DNA of 64,000 nucleotides from Desulfitobacterium metallireducens DSM 15288 (GTDB lineage Bacteria; Bacillota; Desulfitobacteriia; Desulfitobacteriales; Desulfitobacteriaceae), in contig NZ_CP007032.1 in NCBI RefSeq assembly GCF_000231405.2, positions 1,116,001 to 1,180,000 of the forward strand. Reading direction: 5' to 3'. The notes under the pieces were generated by a model. It ran no database searches. It worked only from the letters and a program-made list of their open reading frames with translations, and was not told the DNA's origin. Position numbers and translations under genes: made by a program. Shown here piece after piece: positions 26,192-35,303 of this stretch. Positions within the stretch are counted from its first letter, which is position 1. The number at the start of each line of letters is the position of its first letter.

Positions 26192-28432
26192 ATGAAACGT
26201 AGAAATTTCATAAAGGGTTTACTTTATGGAACTGGCGGTACCATGGCTTTCATGGGCGGGTTCGGAACCTTTAGTAACCTGAACAATCTCAAAGCTGAGG
26301 CGACAGATTCTGAAACAACAGTATTTTCTTCATGTGAAATATGTCGGAATCAGTGTCCTATTGCTGTTAAAGTCAAAGATGGGAAAGTCACTAAAATTGA
26401 GGGTAATCCCAATGATACAGCTTTTGGTGGCGTGATTTGTGCTAGAGGAAATGCAGGCCCGTCACTTCTTTATGACCCGCAAAGAATTAAAAAACCGATG
26501 ATTCGTACTGGCGAACGGGGTTCTGGTAAGTTCAAAGAAGTAAGTTGGGATGAAGCATACACTTATATTGCCGATAAATTATATAACGTAAAAGACCAAT
26601 TCGGCGGTGAAGCTATCGCTCTCGCAAGCCGTAAAGGACCCCATGATTGGTTTTTCCGGTCAATCGGGAAAGCGATGGGTTCGCCTAATACGTTTTCCCA
26701 TGAAGCTTCTTGTCCACTAACTCGTAATGTGGCCTTAGATACTACCTTTGGAACTGAAGCGATTGCTGCTGATTATGGAAATGCTAAGTATATTATCTCT
26801 GTTGGACGAAACTGGTTTGAGGGAATTCAGGTTGCTCAGACTAGAGCAGTTTCCAAAGCAATCAGCAATGGAGCTAAACTTGTAGTCCTTGATCCGCGTT
26901 TTAGTGTCACTGCATCGAAAGGTGAATGGCTTCCAATTAAAGGTGCCTCTGATTTAGCCTTTGTTATGGCTATGGCCAATATCTTAATTAAGGAAAATTT
27001 GTACGATCAAGACTTTGTTTCGCAATATACGGTAGGGTTTGATAAATGGGCCGAAGCAGTTAAGGATAAAACTCCGGAGTGGGCAGAGAAAGAGACTGGA
27101 ATTTCCAAAGACAAAATCATTCAGATAACCCGGGAGTTTGCAGCTGCAAAACCAAAGGCAATCTTAGACTTTGGTTGGCGGACAGCGTATACATCGAATG
27201 ACTATCAACTGCGTCGTGCCATAATGATCGTTAATATGATGATTGGAAACTTTGAAGTTCCAGGGGGCTATTATCATAACAAAGGAGCAGGAGTCTTAAA
27301 AAAATTCCCAGATCAAGCTGCTTATGGTAAAAGCTTAGGGGGTATAGCTCAACCGAGTTTTCCTACGCCTTCAAAAGCGAGAATTGATGGTACAGGCGTT
27401 AAAGGAACACTAGGTCAAATCATTCCTGCTTATGATGGAGCTGTCGGGAAAATCGTAGAGAGCATCTTAACTGAAGATCCATACCCGATTAAAGCATGGC
27501 TTGTTCACCGTTTTAATCCCTATATAACAATTACTGAAAGTGAGAGGGTTTTAGAGGCATTCAAAAAACTCGATCTCTTGGTAACCTGTGATGTCTACAT
27601 GACTGACACTGCATATTTTTCCGATGTAGTATTACCGGAATGTACGTATTTAGAGCGTTATGAACCCATTTTTGATATGTCAGGATTAACTCCTAAATTT
27701 GTCTTACGGCAGCCTGCAGTGCCGCTTGTTTATGCAGATACAAAACCATATTGGCAGATTTATAAAGAACTTGGAGAAAAGATGGGACTCGGTGACTATT
27801 TTGGCTATAAAGATATGGAAGACTATCTCACTCAAACACTTGCGCCAACGGGTATAACCTTAGATCAAATGAAGGAAAAAGGCGTTTGGACTCCTTCAGG
27901 TATGAAAGCGTTCTACGTTCGAGCTAACGATCCCAAAGCTTCTTTAGATAATGTCTTGGAAAATAAAAGTAAAAAAATAGAGATATTCTCTGAAGAGTGC
28001 GAAGAAGCAGCAAAACAAGGTATCCCGCAATATGTGAGCCATCCACAACCAGAAGAGGGTAAGTTCCGTTTTGTCCAGGGTAAAGTCGCAGTACACACGA
28101 ATGCGGGAACGGCGAATATCCCGGTATTGAACGAGTTAATGCCGACAAATACGTTATGGATGAATCCAGTGAGTTGCACTAAACTCGGCTTGAAAGATGG
28201 AGATGACATTGTTATTTCTTCTGGTAAGTATGAGCAAAAAGGTAAGTTAAAAATGACCGAAGGAATTCGGCCGGATACCGTATTCTGTTATCATGGGTTT
28301 GGACGAATTTCACCTGAACTGAAGAGAGCATACGGTAAGGGCATCAATGGTAATTGTTTGATTCCTAATGAAATTGGAGATGTGGGTAACACCGTTACCT
28401 CTGCTACGTTTGTAACGGTCCGAAAAGCCTAA
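26192..28432 (+). CDS. Tat-exported molybdopterin oxidoreductase, PhsA/PsrA-like catalytic subunit
   Basis: This 746-residue Mo-bisMGD enzyme is probably a thiosulfate, polysulfide or related sulfur-compound reductase. A twin-arginine signal (KRRNFIKGLLYG) starts it. The [4Fe-4S] ligands are Cys48, Cys51, Cys55 and Cys83 (CEICRNQC, then VICARG). HEASCPLTRN places Cys174 as the likely Mo ligand, as in Psr/Phs/Nap-type enzymes. LPECTYLERYEP and a C-terminal molydop-binding domain with NEIGDVGNT follow. ATG 26192 follows GGAGGGG; the frame opens 33 bases earlier. Downstream are chaperone, ferredoxin and NrfD-like genes. The substrate is inferred from the rhodanese neighbours; tetrathionate or arsenic compounds are not excluded. 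Confidence 0.9.
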   Translation: MKRRNFIKGLLYGTGGTMAFMGGFGTFSNLNNLKAEATDSETTVFSSCEICRNQCPIAVKVKDGKVTKIEGNPNDTAFGGVICARGNAGPSLLYDPQRIKKPMIRTGERGSGKFKEVSWDEAYTYIADKLYNVKDQFGGEAIALASRKGPHDWFFRSIGKAMGSPNTFSHEASCPLTRNVALDTTFGTEAIAADYGNAKYIISVGRNWFEGIQVAQTRAVSKAISNGAKLVVLDPRFSVTASKGEWLPIKGASDLAFVMAMANILIKENLYDQDFVSQYTVGFDKWAEAVKDKTPEWAEKETGISKDKIIQITREFAAAKPKAILDFGWRTAYTSNDYQLRRAIMIVNMMIGNFEVPGGYYHNKGAGVLKKFPDQAAYGKSLGGIAQPSFPTPSKARIDGTGVKGTLGQIIPAYDGAVGKIVESILTEDPYPIKAWLVHRFNPYITITESERVLEAFKKLDLLVTCDVYMTDTAYFSDVVLPECTYLERYEPIFDMSGLTPKFVLRQPAVPLVYADTKPYWQIYKELGEKMGLGDYFGYKDMEDYLTQTLAPTGITLDQMKEKGVWTPSGMKAFYVRANDPKASLDNVLENKSKKIEIFSEECEEAAKQGIPQYVSHPQPEEGKFRFVQGKVAVHTNAGTANIPVLNELMPTNTLWMNPVSCTKLGLKDGDDIVISSGKYEQKGKLKMTEGIRPDTVFCYHGFGRISPELKRAYGKGINGNCLIPNEIGDVGNTVTSATFVTVRKA

Positions 28433-28495
28433 TGAAGTAAATATTTAGTTTGCAAAGTTGATTGAGTCAATGCGTCAACTAAAAAGGGAGAATTC

Positions 28496-29077
28496 ATGGA
28501 CAAAAGTATAATTGCAGAGCTCTATTTGTCTTTTGCAGCAATTTTTCACCGTCCTAACCAAGATGTTTCTGATCATTTGGAAGAGTTAATTATCCTCTGG
28601 TCTGAAGAAATACCAGGAATAGACATGCAGACTCAGGAATTGAAGAATTTTTGTCATCAATTCCTGCAGGGGGAACAGAGGCTCAATGCTTTGTGGGAAC
28701 ATTATATTCCTCTTTTTGAAACAGGTGCAGTTGAAGCCTCTCCTTATGCCTCTGTTTATTTCGAGGTCGAAGGCAGGGTTCTTGGTAAGGAAGCTTTTAA
28801 TGTTAAACAATTTTATGCAAAATGTGGGTATGCAATGGGAACGGAAAGTGGCGAGCTTCCTGATCATTTGGCGGTTGAATTAGAGTTCTGTGCCTTGCTT
28901 GCCCAAAATGGACAGGAGTACACATTGAAAGAATTTGAAGAAAATCATTTAAATCCTTTCTTAAAGTGTATTTTGCCTAAGATTAAGAATTCTTCTCGTC
29001 CTGTTTACGCCGCTGTTGCGACTATTCTTGAAGTCAAACAGTTTAATTTACTGAAAGAGGGTGATTTTGTTGGCTAA
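28496..29077 (+). CDS. TorD/DmsD-type molybdoenzyme chaperone
   Basis: This 193-residue soluble helical protein resembles TorD-family chaperones that hold the Tat-exported molybdoenzyme until cofactor is inserted. The pattern ELYLSFAAIFHRPNQDV, EHYIPLFETGAVEASPYASVYFE and DHLAVELEFCALLA matches the family. AAAGGGAG precedes ATG 28496. It is placed directly between the catalytic and the ferredoxin subunit genes and overlaps the latter by 8 bases. Confidence 0.88.
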   Translation: MDKSIIAELYLSFAAIFHRPNQDVSDHLEELIILWSEEIPGIDMQTQELKNFCHQFLQGEQRLNALWEHYIPLFETGAVEASPYASVYFEVEGRVLGKEAFNVKQFYAKCGYAMGTESGELPDHLAVELEFCALLAQNGQEYTLKEFEENHLNPFLKCILPKIKNSSRPVYAAVATILEVKQFNLLKEGDFVG

Positions 29078-29633
29078 AAAATATACTATGGTTGTTAACC
29101 TAGCTAAGTGCATAGGGTGTCAAGCCTGTACTGTTGCTTGTAAATTCCAGAATAATGTACCTGAAGGACAATTTAGAACGAAGACTCCCACAGAAGGGAT
29201 TAAGGGGACTTATCCTAATGTTTCGACATATTTTATAAAAGAAGCATGCCAAATGTGTCAAGAGGCACCTTGTGTCAGTGTCTGTCCGACAAAGGCTTCT
29301 CACTACAATGAAGACGGAGTAGTCTTGATCGATATTAATAAGTGTGTGGGCTGCAAGTATTGTATGACAGCCTGCCCTTATGATGCTCGTTTTCTCAACA
29401 AGGAAACGGGTGCGGCTGATAAATGCACATTCTGTTACGAAGCAAGGGTTTCTAAAGGGGAAAAACCAGCCTGTGTTTCAACGTGTCTTGGTGGGGCTTT
29501 GATGTTTGGAGATCTTAATGATCCGTCAAGCGATGTTTCCAAGTTTCTGGCCACACATAAAAGTGAAGTTCGTAAACCTGAGTTCGGCACACACCCAAGT
29601 GTCAACTACATCTATGAAGGGGTGGTGAAGTAA
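29070..29633 (+). CDS. Four-cluster ferredoxin subunit (PhsB/PsrB/DmsB-like)
   Basis: This 187-residue electron-transfer subunit carries four cysteine groups for [4Fe-4S] clusters: CIGCQACTVACK, CQMCQEAPCVSVCP, CVGCKYCMTACP and CTFC with CVSTC. It links the catalytic subunit to the membrane subunit. It has no signal peptide and is expected to travel with the Tat-exported partner. TTG 29070 fits AAAGAGGG at 29054-29061; the frame opens at GTG 29061, which lies in the ribosome site. One base separates it from the next gene. Confidence 0.93.
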   Translation: MAKKYTMVVNLAKCIGCQACTVACKFQNNVPEGQFRTKTPTEGIKGTYPNVSTYFIKEACQMCQEAPCVSVCPTKASHYNEDGVVLIDINKCVGCKYCMTACPYDARFLNKETGAADKCTFCYEARVSKGEKPACVSTCLGGALMFGDLNDPSSDVSKFLATHKSEVRKPEFGTHPSVNYIYEGVVK

Positions 29634-29634
29634 A

Positions 29635-30579
29635 ATGGACGTTACCTGGGGTGCGAGTGCAAGTGCAAATGAACTTGCTTGGGGCGGAATGATTGCAATT
29701 TATTTATTCCTAGCCGGGATTGCCGGTGGAGCATTTCTAACTGCTTCCTTGACAGATCTTTTCAATAAAAAGCAGTATTCAAAGGTAATTCGATCTGGAG
29801 CCTATATTGCTCCAATTACAATTATCATTGGTTTATTGTTATTGGTTGTTGACTTAGGTCGTCCGTTCACTTTCTGGAAACTTCTTCTTAATGTGAACTT
29901 TGGATCGGTAATGTCAATCGGTGTCTTTATCGTCTCGGGTTTCTCAGCTTTGTCAGTTGTATATGGTTTTCTTGTATGGTCAAGTGCTGCAGCAGAAAAA
30001 AAGGTTCTGATCACTACTGCTAACGCCGAAGTAGCAGCTACCTCAATGATAACAAAAGTTACTTCTATAGGTCAGGGCATTCAAGCTATTCGTAAACCTA
30101 TAGCCGCGTTGGGAGTTCTGTTTTCGATTGGAACAGCTTCGTACACGGGTTTCTTATTATCCGCAATAGCAACCAACAGTTTCTGGCACACATCGTTTTT
30201 AGGTAGTGAATCAATTCCATTCTTGCCTATTCTATTTTTAGTGTCTGCAATTTCTACTGGTTTAGCAGCTACTTTGATTGGAGCAGTCAATTGCAGTGAT
30301 TTAACTGTTTATAAAAAAGTTGATATTGTTCTCATCATTGTAGAGATCATCTTACTCTCTATTCTTTATCTATCCGTCAATCCTATTTACTTTACTGAAA
30401 GTATGACTGCTCTCTTCTGGTTAGGAGTTGTCTTGATAGGATTATTAATTCCATTGATTTTATCAATTTATGGTGTTGCTAAACACAAAAATATTGTTAT
30501 TCCGGTTTGTGGGATGGTCGTTATTGGGGGACTGTGTTTACGATACTTCGTTGTGTATACTGGACAGTTGTTCAGATAA
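29635..30579 (+). CDS. NrfD/PsrC-like membrane subunit
   Basis: This 314-residue protein has eight or so hydrophobic helices and the NrfD family pattern: GGMIAIYLFLAGIAGGAFL at the start, LLLVVDLGRPFTFWKLL, and SYTGFLLSAI. It should take electrons from menaquinol and pass them to the ferredoxin subunit. Position and size complete a PsrABC/PhsABC-like enzyme. A terminator follows. Confidence 0.92.
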   Translation: MDVTWGASASANELAWGGMIAIYLFLAGIAGGAFLTASLTDLFNKKQYSKVIRSGAYIAPITIIIGLLLLVVDLGRPFTFWKLLLNVNFGSVMSIGVFIVSGFSALSVVYGFLVWSSAAAEKKVLITTANAEVAATSMITKVTSIGQGIQAIRKPIAALGVLFSIGTASYTGFLLSAIATNSFWHTSFLGSESIPFLPILFLVSAISTGLAATLIGAVNCSDLTVYKKVDIVLIIVEIILLSILYLSVNPIYFTESMTALFWLGVVLIGLLIPLILSIYGVAKHKNIVIPVCGMVVIGGLCLRYFVVYTGQLFR

Positions 30580-30628
30580 TTTGGCAGTTTAGAGGATCAA
30601 TTGAATATTATATCCTCGTTTATACTTA

Positions 30629-30655
30629 TACGGGCTTTAAGCCCGTTTTCTTTTC
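30629..30655 (+). terminator. Terminator of the molybdoenzyme operon
   Basis: ACGGGCTT and AAGCCCGT form a compact GC-rich stem followed by TTTTCTTTT. Confidence 0.85.
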
Positions 30656-30728
30656 GCAAATATATCATGATTCTAAAAGAAAAGTATTGAGTGATTACTG
30701 CAGAGAAAGCATTTGCGTAAGATTAATT

Positions 30729-30914
30729 TTATGAAGTTGGCGGTGATCCTGGGGGAGGCTCTTTTATCTCGAAAAGAGCGACAAGAGTACCGATGGCTAA
30801 GGCTAAACAGCTCAGCAGCAGTAGTAGATTAGCATCTTTTAAAACAAATTTCATAAAAACAAATGCAATAAGGATTCCAAAGCCTATTCCATAAACAACG
30901 GGAAACTTCGGCAT
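30729..30914 (-). CDS. Small membrane protein of unknown function
   Basis: A 61-residue protein with two hydrophobic helices (about 5-24 and 30-47) and a Pro-rich end (PPPGSPPTS). I do not recognise a family. A strong ribosome site (GGGGGAG) precedes ATG 30914 on the minus strand, which argues for a real gene. It stands alone between two electron-transfer operons. Confidence 0.6.
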   Translation of the reverse strand: MPKFPVVYGIGFGILIAFVFMKFVLKDANLLLLLSCLALAIGTLVALFEIKEPPPGSPPTS

Positions 30915-31286
30915 CCTAACTCCCCCTCTTCTAGTCTTTCTTTCGGAATCTCTTAATCGTATATATAATAGAATATTCTGATTATATTATTGTATTCGTG
31001 GTCATATTATATGTTCCTGCTTCAAACTGAAAAAACTGTGGTTTCGTGTCTGTTAAATTTTTTATAATTGTAAATCATATAATGAATGAATAATTCGAAA
31101 AAGTTTTAAAACTGTGCAATAAAGCTTATGTAATAGAAGAAAATATGTGTTCCTAACTAAGATTGCAGGATAATGTCGTGTTGCTCTCGAAATTTTTAAT
31201 AGTAGAGACGTGTCGAATTACGGAGAAAAAGTAAGACGCGAGTTCGTAGAACTCATGGATATTAAATATATAAAGGGGTGACCTTG
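30915..31286. other. Intergenic region before the cytochrome bc-type operon
   Basis: About 370 AT-rich bases that should contain promoters for both flanking genes; none is convincing by eye. A small hairpin GAGTTC-GTA-GAACTC lies at about 31240-31254. I recognise no known structured RNA. Confidence 0.4.
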
Positions 31287-31715
31287 TTGACAGATGATCG
31301 GTTGCTCTACAGTAGGCGACAAGTCTTAAATTTGGGACGTAAAGCTCTTATTGTCATAGGGGTAGGTTGCCTTTACCCTATAGGTCGCTATTTGACGGGG
31401 AACGAGGATCGATTGGCCGAGGCCCGTATTGCTAGTAGTGAAATGCCTTTGAGTCAGAATTGGAAGCGATTGGAGCAAACTCGCTTTTGGCTACGTCAGG
31501 GAGATAATGGGGTGGAGGCGATCTGGGGTAGTTGTACTCATTTGGGGTGTGAAGTGAACTTTAATCTCGAACAGGACCAATGGCTTTGCCCCTGCCATGG
31601 TAGTCGTTATAATAGAGAAGGTCAGCCTATTCAAGGGCCAGCTGTTATTCCCTTAGTACGAGCAAGCATAAAAGAGAAAGACGGTTATTATATTCTAAAT
31701 CAGCCAAAAGGGTAA
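31287..31715 (+). CDS. qcrA: Rieske iron-sulfur protein of a cytochrome b6c-type complex
   Basis: This 142-residue protein has one N-terminal membrane helix (about 20-38) and a C-terminal Rieske domain with cluster motifs CTHLGCEV and CPCHGSRY. It passes electrons from quinol to cytochrome c. A Tat-like pair of arginines (YSRRQVLNLGRK) precedes the helix. TTG 31287 is chosen from AAAGGGGTG at 31272-31280; TTG 31284 or GTG 31278 are possible. First gene of a four-gene set. Confidence 0.9.
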   Translation: MTDDRLLYSRRQVLNLGRKALIVIGVGCLYPIGRYLTGNEDRLAEARIASSEMPLSQNWKRLEQTRFWLRQGDNGVEAIWGSCTHLGCEVNFNLEQDQWLCPCHGSRYNREGQPIQGPAVIPLVRASIKEKDGYYILNQPKG

Positions 31716-31734
31716 GTACAGGAGGGAGAACAAG

Positions 31735-32361
31735 ATGGTTAAAAAGGAAAAGAGTTCCTTTATCGGACATATTCGCCCTCGCCAAATAAAAGCAGGAGCT
31801 CTTCGTCTTAGAGCTACTTTCTGCTTGGGTGGATTTTCTTTCTTGGCTTTTACCATATTGACTATCACTGGAGTGCTACTCATGTTTTATTATCAGCCTG
31901 GAGATAAAGCATTTGCTACCCTGAGTGAAATCGATTCCGCGCTGCCTTATGGGGGATTCATACGTTCACTGCATTTTTGGGCAGGCCAGTTGATGGTGAT
32001 CAGTGTTTTTTTACATATGGTAAGGGTGGTATGGACTAGGTCCTACAGACCTATAAGCGAGCTTAATTGGATTGTTGGGGTAGTACTTTTTGTCTCGACT
32101 GTGATATTAGACTATTCTGGTTACCTTCTAAGGGGGGGACAGGAAAGCGGAGCCGCGGCATCAGTTGGACAAACTTTGCTTAGAACGTTACCTGGTGGGC
32201 AAGCTTTGGCAATAGTTTTTTTTGGACAACCTTCGCCTCTTAATGGGAGTACCATAAATGTTTTTGTTTGGCACATTTTTATTTTGTCGGGAATAGCAGG
32301 CTTTTTACAGATGTTCCATTTTTGGCGGGTACGGAAAAATGGTGGGGTGCGACCTTTGTAA
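31735..32361 (+). CDS. qcrB: Cytochrome b6-type subunit
   Basis: This 208-residue, four-helix cytochrome b binds two hemes through His pairs in HFWAGQLMVISVFLH and WHIFILSGIAGFLQMFH. TFCLGGFSFL puts Cys30 at the place of the cytochrome b6 cysteine that covalently holds an extra heme (heme c-n) in b6f and Firmicutes b6c complexes. The length is that of split b6, not full cytochrome b. A GGAGG site precedes ATG 31735. The C-terminal half is encoded by the next gene. Confidence 0.93.
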   Translation: MVKKEKSSFIGHIRPRQIKAGALRLRATFCLGGFSFLAFTILTITGVLLMFYYQPGDKAFATLSEIDSALPYGGFIRSLHFWAGQLMVISVFLHMVRVVWTRSYRPISELNWIVGVVLFVSTVILDYSGYLLRGGQESGAAASVGQTLLRTLPGGQALAIVFFGQPSPLNGSTINVFVWHIFILSGIAGFLQMFHFWRVRKNGGVRPL

Positions 32362-32376
32362 AGGAGATGCGATAGA

Positions 32377-32805
32377 GTGTGGCAAGCAAGATTACGTGCT
32401 GAGAAAGAAAGTATTACGGATGTACAGGAAGAAAATATTGAACCCAATAAAAACGATAAGGTCATATTGAGTGAGTTGCAGGCGAGGGAATATATTAGTA
32501 CATTTCTTTGGTTGGGCTTATTATTTGGCTTAACTATTCTATTAAAAGTCCCTTTAGATAGCTCTGCAGAGGCTACCGCAGTGGGTATATCTAAAGCGCC
32601 CTGGGTATTTGGATCAATTCAATGGCTTTTACAACGGTTTCCAGTTTGGCTGAGTGGGTGGGTATTGCCTGTTCTGTCGGGGATAGTGCTTTTAAGTTTA
32701 CCGTGGTGGGCACAAAAAATAGGTAAAATGTGGACATGGATCGTTTTCCTGGTTCTGAGTTTGACTTGGGTAGGATTAACATTTTTGTATTGGTTTATGG
32801 ACTGA
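32377..32805 (+). CDS. Subunit IV-like C-terminal part of cytochrome b
   Basis: This 142-residue protein has three hydrophobic helices and sits where subunit IV/QcrC is expected. The quinol-oxidation motif, usually PEWY, seems to be replaced by APWVFGSIQWLLQ, lacking the Glu. The N-terminal 40 residues are charged. GTG 32377 is 10 bases after AAGGAG. Sequence similarity is weaker than for the two preceding subunits, so the assignment leans on position. Confidence 0.78.
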   Translation: MWQARLRAEKESITDVQEENIEPNKNDKVILSELQAREYISTFLWLGLLFGLTILLKVPLDSSAEATAVGISKAPWVFGSIQWLLQRFPVWLSGWVLPVLSGIVLLSLPWWAQKIGKMWTWIVFLVLSLTWVGLTFLYWFMD

Positions 32806-32819
32806 AGGGGGGGTCAAGA

Positions 32820-34280
32820 ATGTCTAAGCGTTTAAAGGTATTTTTGGGATTGGCAATTCTTATTTGCTTTGCAATGTTTTTTTGGGCAGTGAAATCATAT
32901 AGCTCTTCCGCATGGCAGACTTGGCAAACAAAATATTTTGAAGCACAAATTGCTGTTCTTCAAGAAAATATGACTAAGGTCCAAGGAGAAGAGGAAGCGG
33001 AACAAATAAAACAAAAGATAAAGGAATGGCAGGAAAAGAAACCCACAGTGCAGGAGATCCGATTATCAAACGGCAACATTGAGCGTTGTACAACCTGTCA
33101 TTTAGGAATTGAGGAAATTTCTAAGTCCCACCCTAGTGATATGGGATGTACGGTTTGCCATGGGGGAAATGCCTTATCCTTAGATGAGAAGACGGCTCAT
33201 GAGGGGATGTATGGGGGAGGGCACTCAGGGCAGTTGGACGTGACCCGGCTAAGTTGCGGAGGTGGGAGTTCAGCAGTTGGACAGTGCCATAGTGGAAATA
33301 AACATGAGATTGATAATCAGGTGGATTTGATGAGCACCTCCTTAATGGCCAGTAAAGGGGGTGAACTCTCGATGACTAGGTACATGTATGGACTAGATAT
33401 TCCACCTCAAATCTTGCTAAAGCCTGGGGAGACGGCTACTAATGTAGAAGTGCCCTTTAATCATCGTGCAGAGGAGATGAAATTCCAAGAAACTTGTTTA
33501 TCAGCTTGCCACCAAACTGAAGGGAAACTACCGGGGCTAGAAGTTCAGTCTAACGGGTGTGAGAGTTGTCATGTACTTAGTAATAGTGAGCATACCTATG
33601 AGGGACGGGATGTTACCATATCACAAGAAAAACTAGGCTATGGGATGGAGCATAAATTAACAGTTCAAATTCCCTACACCCAGTGTAATCAATGTCATAA
33701 TCAGGGAGAATATGAACTCTACACTATGGATTTTACTCCCCGTCCTGATTTAGATCGCGTTAATTCTTCTCCGTCACCGGATAAAGAGAGTTTGGAGACG
33801 CGTTGGCAGAATGTATATTCCCCAGGATTAGTTTTTACTAAATGTGAAGTCAACTTAGATTGCATCGACTGTCATACGCGGAAGGAGGTTATGGGGGATG
33901 GAGAGATGCACGTTTCCGAATGGAAAGCATTGAAAATTCAATGTCAGGACTGCCATGGAACTACGGACAGTAAGCCTCAAGAGTGGACAATAACAGATAG
34001 ATCTGATATAGCTTGGGCGGAAGCTCGCATCAATCCTGATTTTCCCTCTCTCGAAATGGGGGATGTTATTCTGAAGACATTAAAGGGAGAAGAATTACCA
34101 TACGTCCGCCTGGAAAACGGTCAATGGTTTAGTTATCGCAAAACAAACGGAGAGAAATTTCTGATTCCGCAGGTTATAGGTAGCAAATGCCTCCAGGATC
34201 CTGATAAACAGTCTTCAGACGACTGTCATAAATGCCATGATGTATCAAAGGATAAACCTTCTTCAGGCGGGAATAAGTAA
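32820..34280 (+). CDS. Membrane-anchored multiheme cytochrome c
   Basis: This 486-residue protein has one N-terminal membrane anchor (about 6-26), a short coiled-coil-like stretch (Gln/Glu/Lys-rich, 40-75) and seven canonical CxxCH heme sites (CTTCH, CTVCH, CESCH, CNQCH, CIDCH, CQDCH, CHKCH). Two further cysteine groups end in CH with abnormal spacing: CLSACH (three residues between) and one with nine between before GQCHSG. It should accept electrons from the Rieske/cytochrome b genes ahead of it and pass them outside the membrane. ATG 32820 follows a run of G; the frame is open upstream inside the previous gene. Confidence 0.9.
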   Translation: MSKRLKVFLGLAILICFAMFFWAVKSYSSSAWQTWQTKYFEAQIAVLQENMTKVQGEEEAEQIKQKIKEWQEKKPTVQEIRLSNGNIERCTTCHLGIEEISKSHPSDMGCTVCHGGNALSLDEKTAHEGMYGGGHSGQLDVTRLSCGGGSSAVGQCHSGNKHEIDNQVDLMSTSLMASKGGELSMTRYMYGLDIPPQILLKPGETATNVEVPFNHRAEEMKFQETCLSACHQTEGKLPGLEVQSNGCESCHVLSNSEHTYEGRDVTISQEKLGYGMEHKLTVQIPYTQCNQCHNQGEYELYTMDFTPRPDLDRVNSSPSPDKESLETRWQNVYSPGLVFTKCEVNLDCIDCHTRKEVMGDGEMHVSEWKALKIQCQDCHGTTDSKPQEWTITDRSDIAWAEARINPDFPSLEMGDVILKTLKGEELPYVRLENGQWFSYRKTNGEKFLIPQVIGSKCLQDPDKQSSDDCHKCHDVSKDKPSSGGNK

Positions 34281-34378
34281 AATAGAAATACTATAGCCAG
34301 ATATGTGATATTATAGAGATAGAGTTTAGAATTTATTTACACTCATTGAAAGTCAACATAAGAAGTAGGTGAATGGCT

Positions 34379-35281
34379 ATGGACAGTTATCAACTTAAAA
34401 TATTTTGTACGGTCACTCGTGCCCAAAGCTTTTCTAAGGCTGCAAAATTGTTGCATATGAGTCAACCTGCGGTGAGTACACATATTAAGAATATGGAGGA
34501 ATATTATCAAGGAGTACTCTTTGAACGAACCCCACATGGTGTCATTTTAACAAAAGCAGGCGAGGTTTTTTACGATTATGCCCAAAAAATCCTCGACCTT
34601 CACGATGAAATGGAACAGCAACTGGAAAGTGTTCTTCTAAGGAAGAGTCATCAGATTATCGTTGGAGCAAGTACTACAATAGGGAACGTTTCTCTCCCTT
34701 GTTCGATTTATCTTTTTAAAGAGGAATATCCAGAAGTTTCAATTCGTTTGGAAATTGCCAATTCTGATGAAATTTTACGTAAGTTAATGGTTAACGAAGT
34801 TAATATTGGCGTTTTTGAAGGTCACCATGAGTCCCCCGACCTCAATGCTATTCCTGTGACTTCAGACGAATTAGTCTTAATCGCTTCTCCTCATCATTCA
34901 AAGGAGGAAGGGAGCATTTCGATTGAGAACTTTTTGAAAAGACCTCTTATTCTTCGTGAAGATGGCTCAGGTACACGGAAAATACTAGCTGATGCTTTGG
35001 AAAGACATGGGCATAACATTAATGACCTCAATGTCATTACTGAGATGACAACAATTGATGCCATTAAATCTGCAGTCGAAGCGGGCTTAGGTGAGGCTAT
35101 CGTTCCTCGTCTTGCTGTTCGTAAGGAAGCATATCTTGGAACGTTGAAGGTGCTAAAAATAACAGGAATGGAAATGCCTTTGGATTTTAACATTATTTAC
35201 CCTTCTCAAAGATCTTTATCTACAGCGGCGAAACGGTTTATCCGATTTCTATCTGATCCTGAAGAGCGTTATTTGTGCTAA
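34379..35281 (+). CDS. LysR-family transcriptional regulator
   Basis: This 300-residue regulator has the N-terminal winged helix (about 1-62: YQLKIFCTVTRAQSFSKAAKLLHMSQPAVS) and a C-terminal ligand-binding domain with GASTTIGNVSLP and the ILREDGSGTRKI segment. It resembles CysL/YeiE-type LysR proteins of sulfur metabolism, a tentative link. ATG 34379 lies 8 bases behind GTAGGTGA; ATG 34373 is also possible. It converges with the YeeE-TusA-YeeE genes. Confidence 0.88.
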   Translation: MDSYQLKIFCTVTRAQSFSKAAKLLHMSQPAVSTHIKNMEEYYQGVLFERTPHGVILTKAGEVFYDYAQKILDLHDEMEQQLESVLLRKSHQIIVGASTTIGNVSLPCSIYLFKEEYPEVSIRLEIANSDEILRKLMVNEVNIGVFEGHHESPDLNAIPVTSDELVLIASPHHSKEEGSISIENFLKRPLILREDGSGTRKILADALERHGHNINDLNVITEMTTIDAIKSAVEAGLGEAIVPRLAVRKEAYLGTLKVLKITGMEMPLDFNIIYPSQRSLSTAAKRFIRFLSDPEERYLC

Positions 35282-35303
35282 ATAGAGGGAGGGGTACAGA
35301 GGA

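Noticed and set aside
26192-28432. Formate dehydrogenase or selenoprotein for the molybdopterin subunit
   Set aside because: The frame has no in-frame TGA and a Cys ligand; the TorD-ferredoxin-NrfD set and rhodanese neighbours fit a sulfur-compound reductase better.
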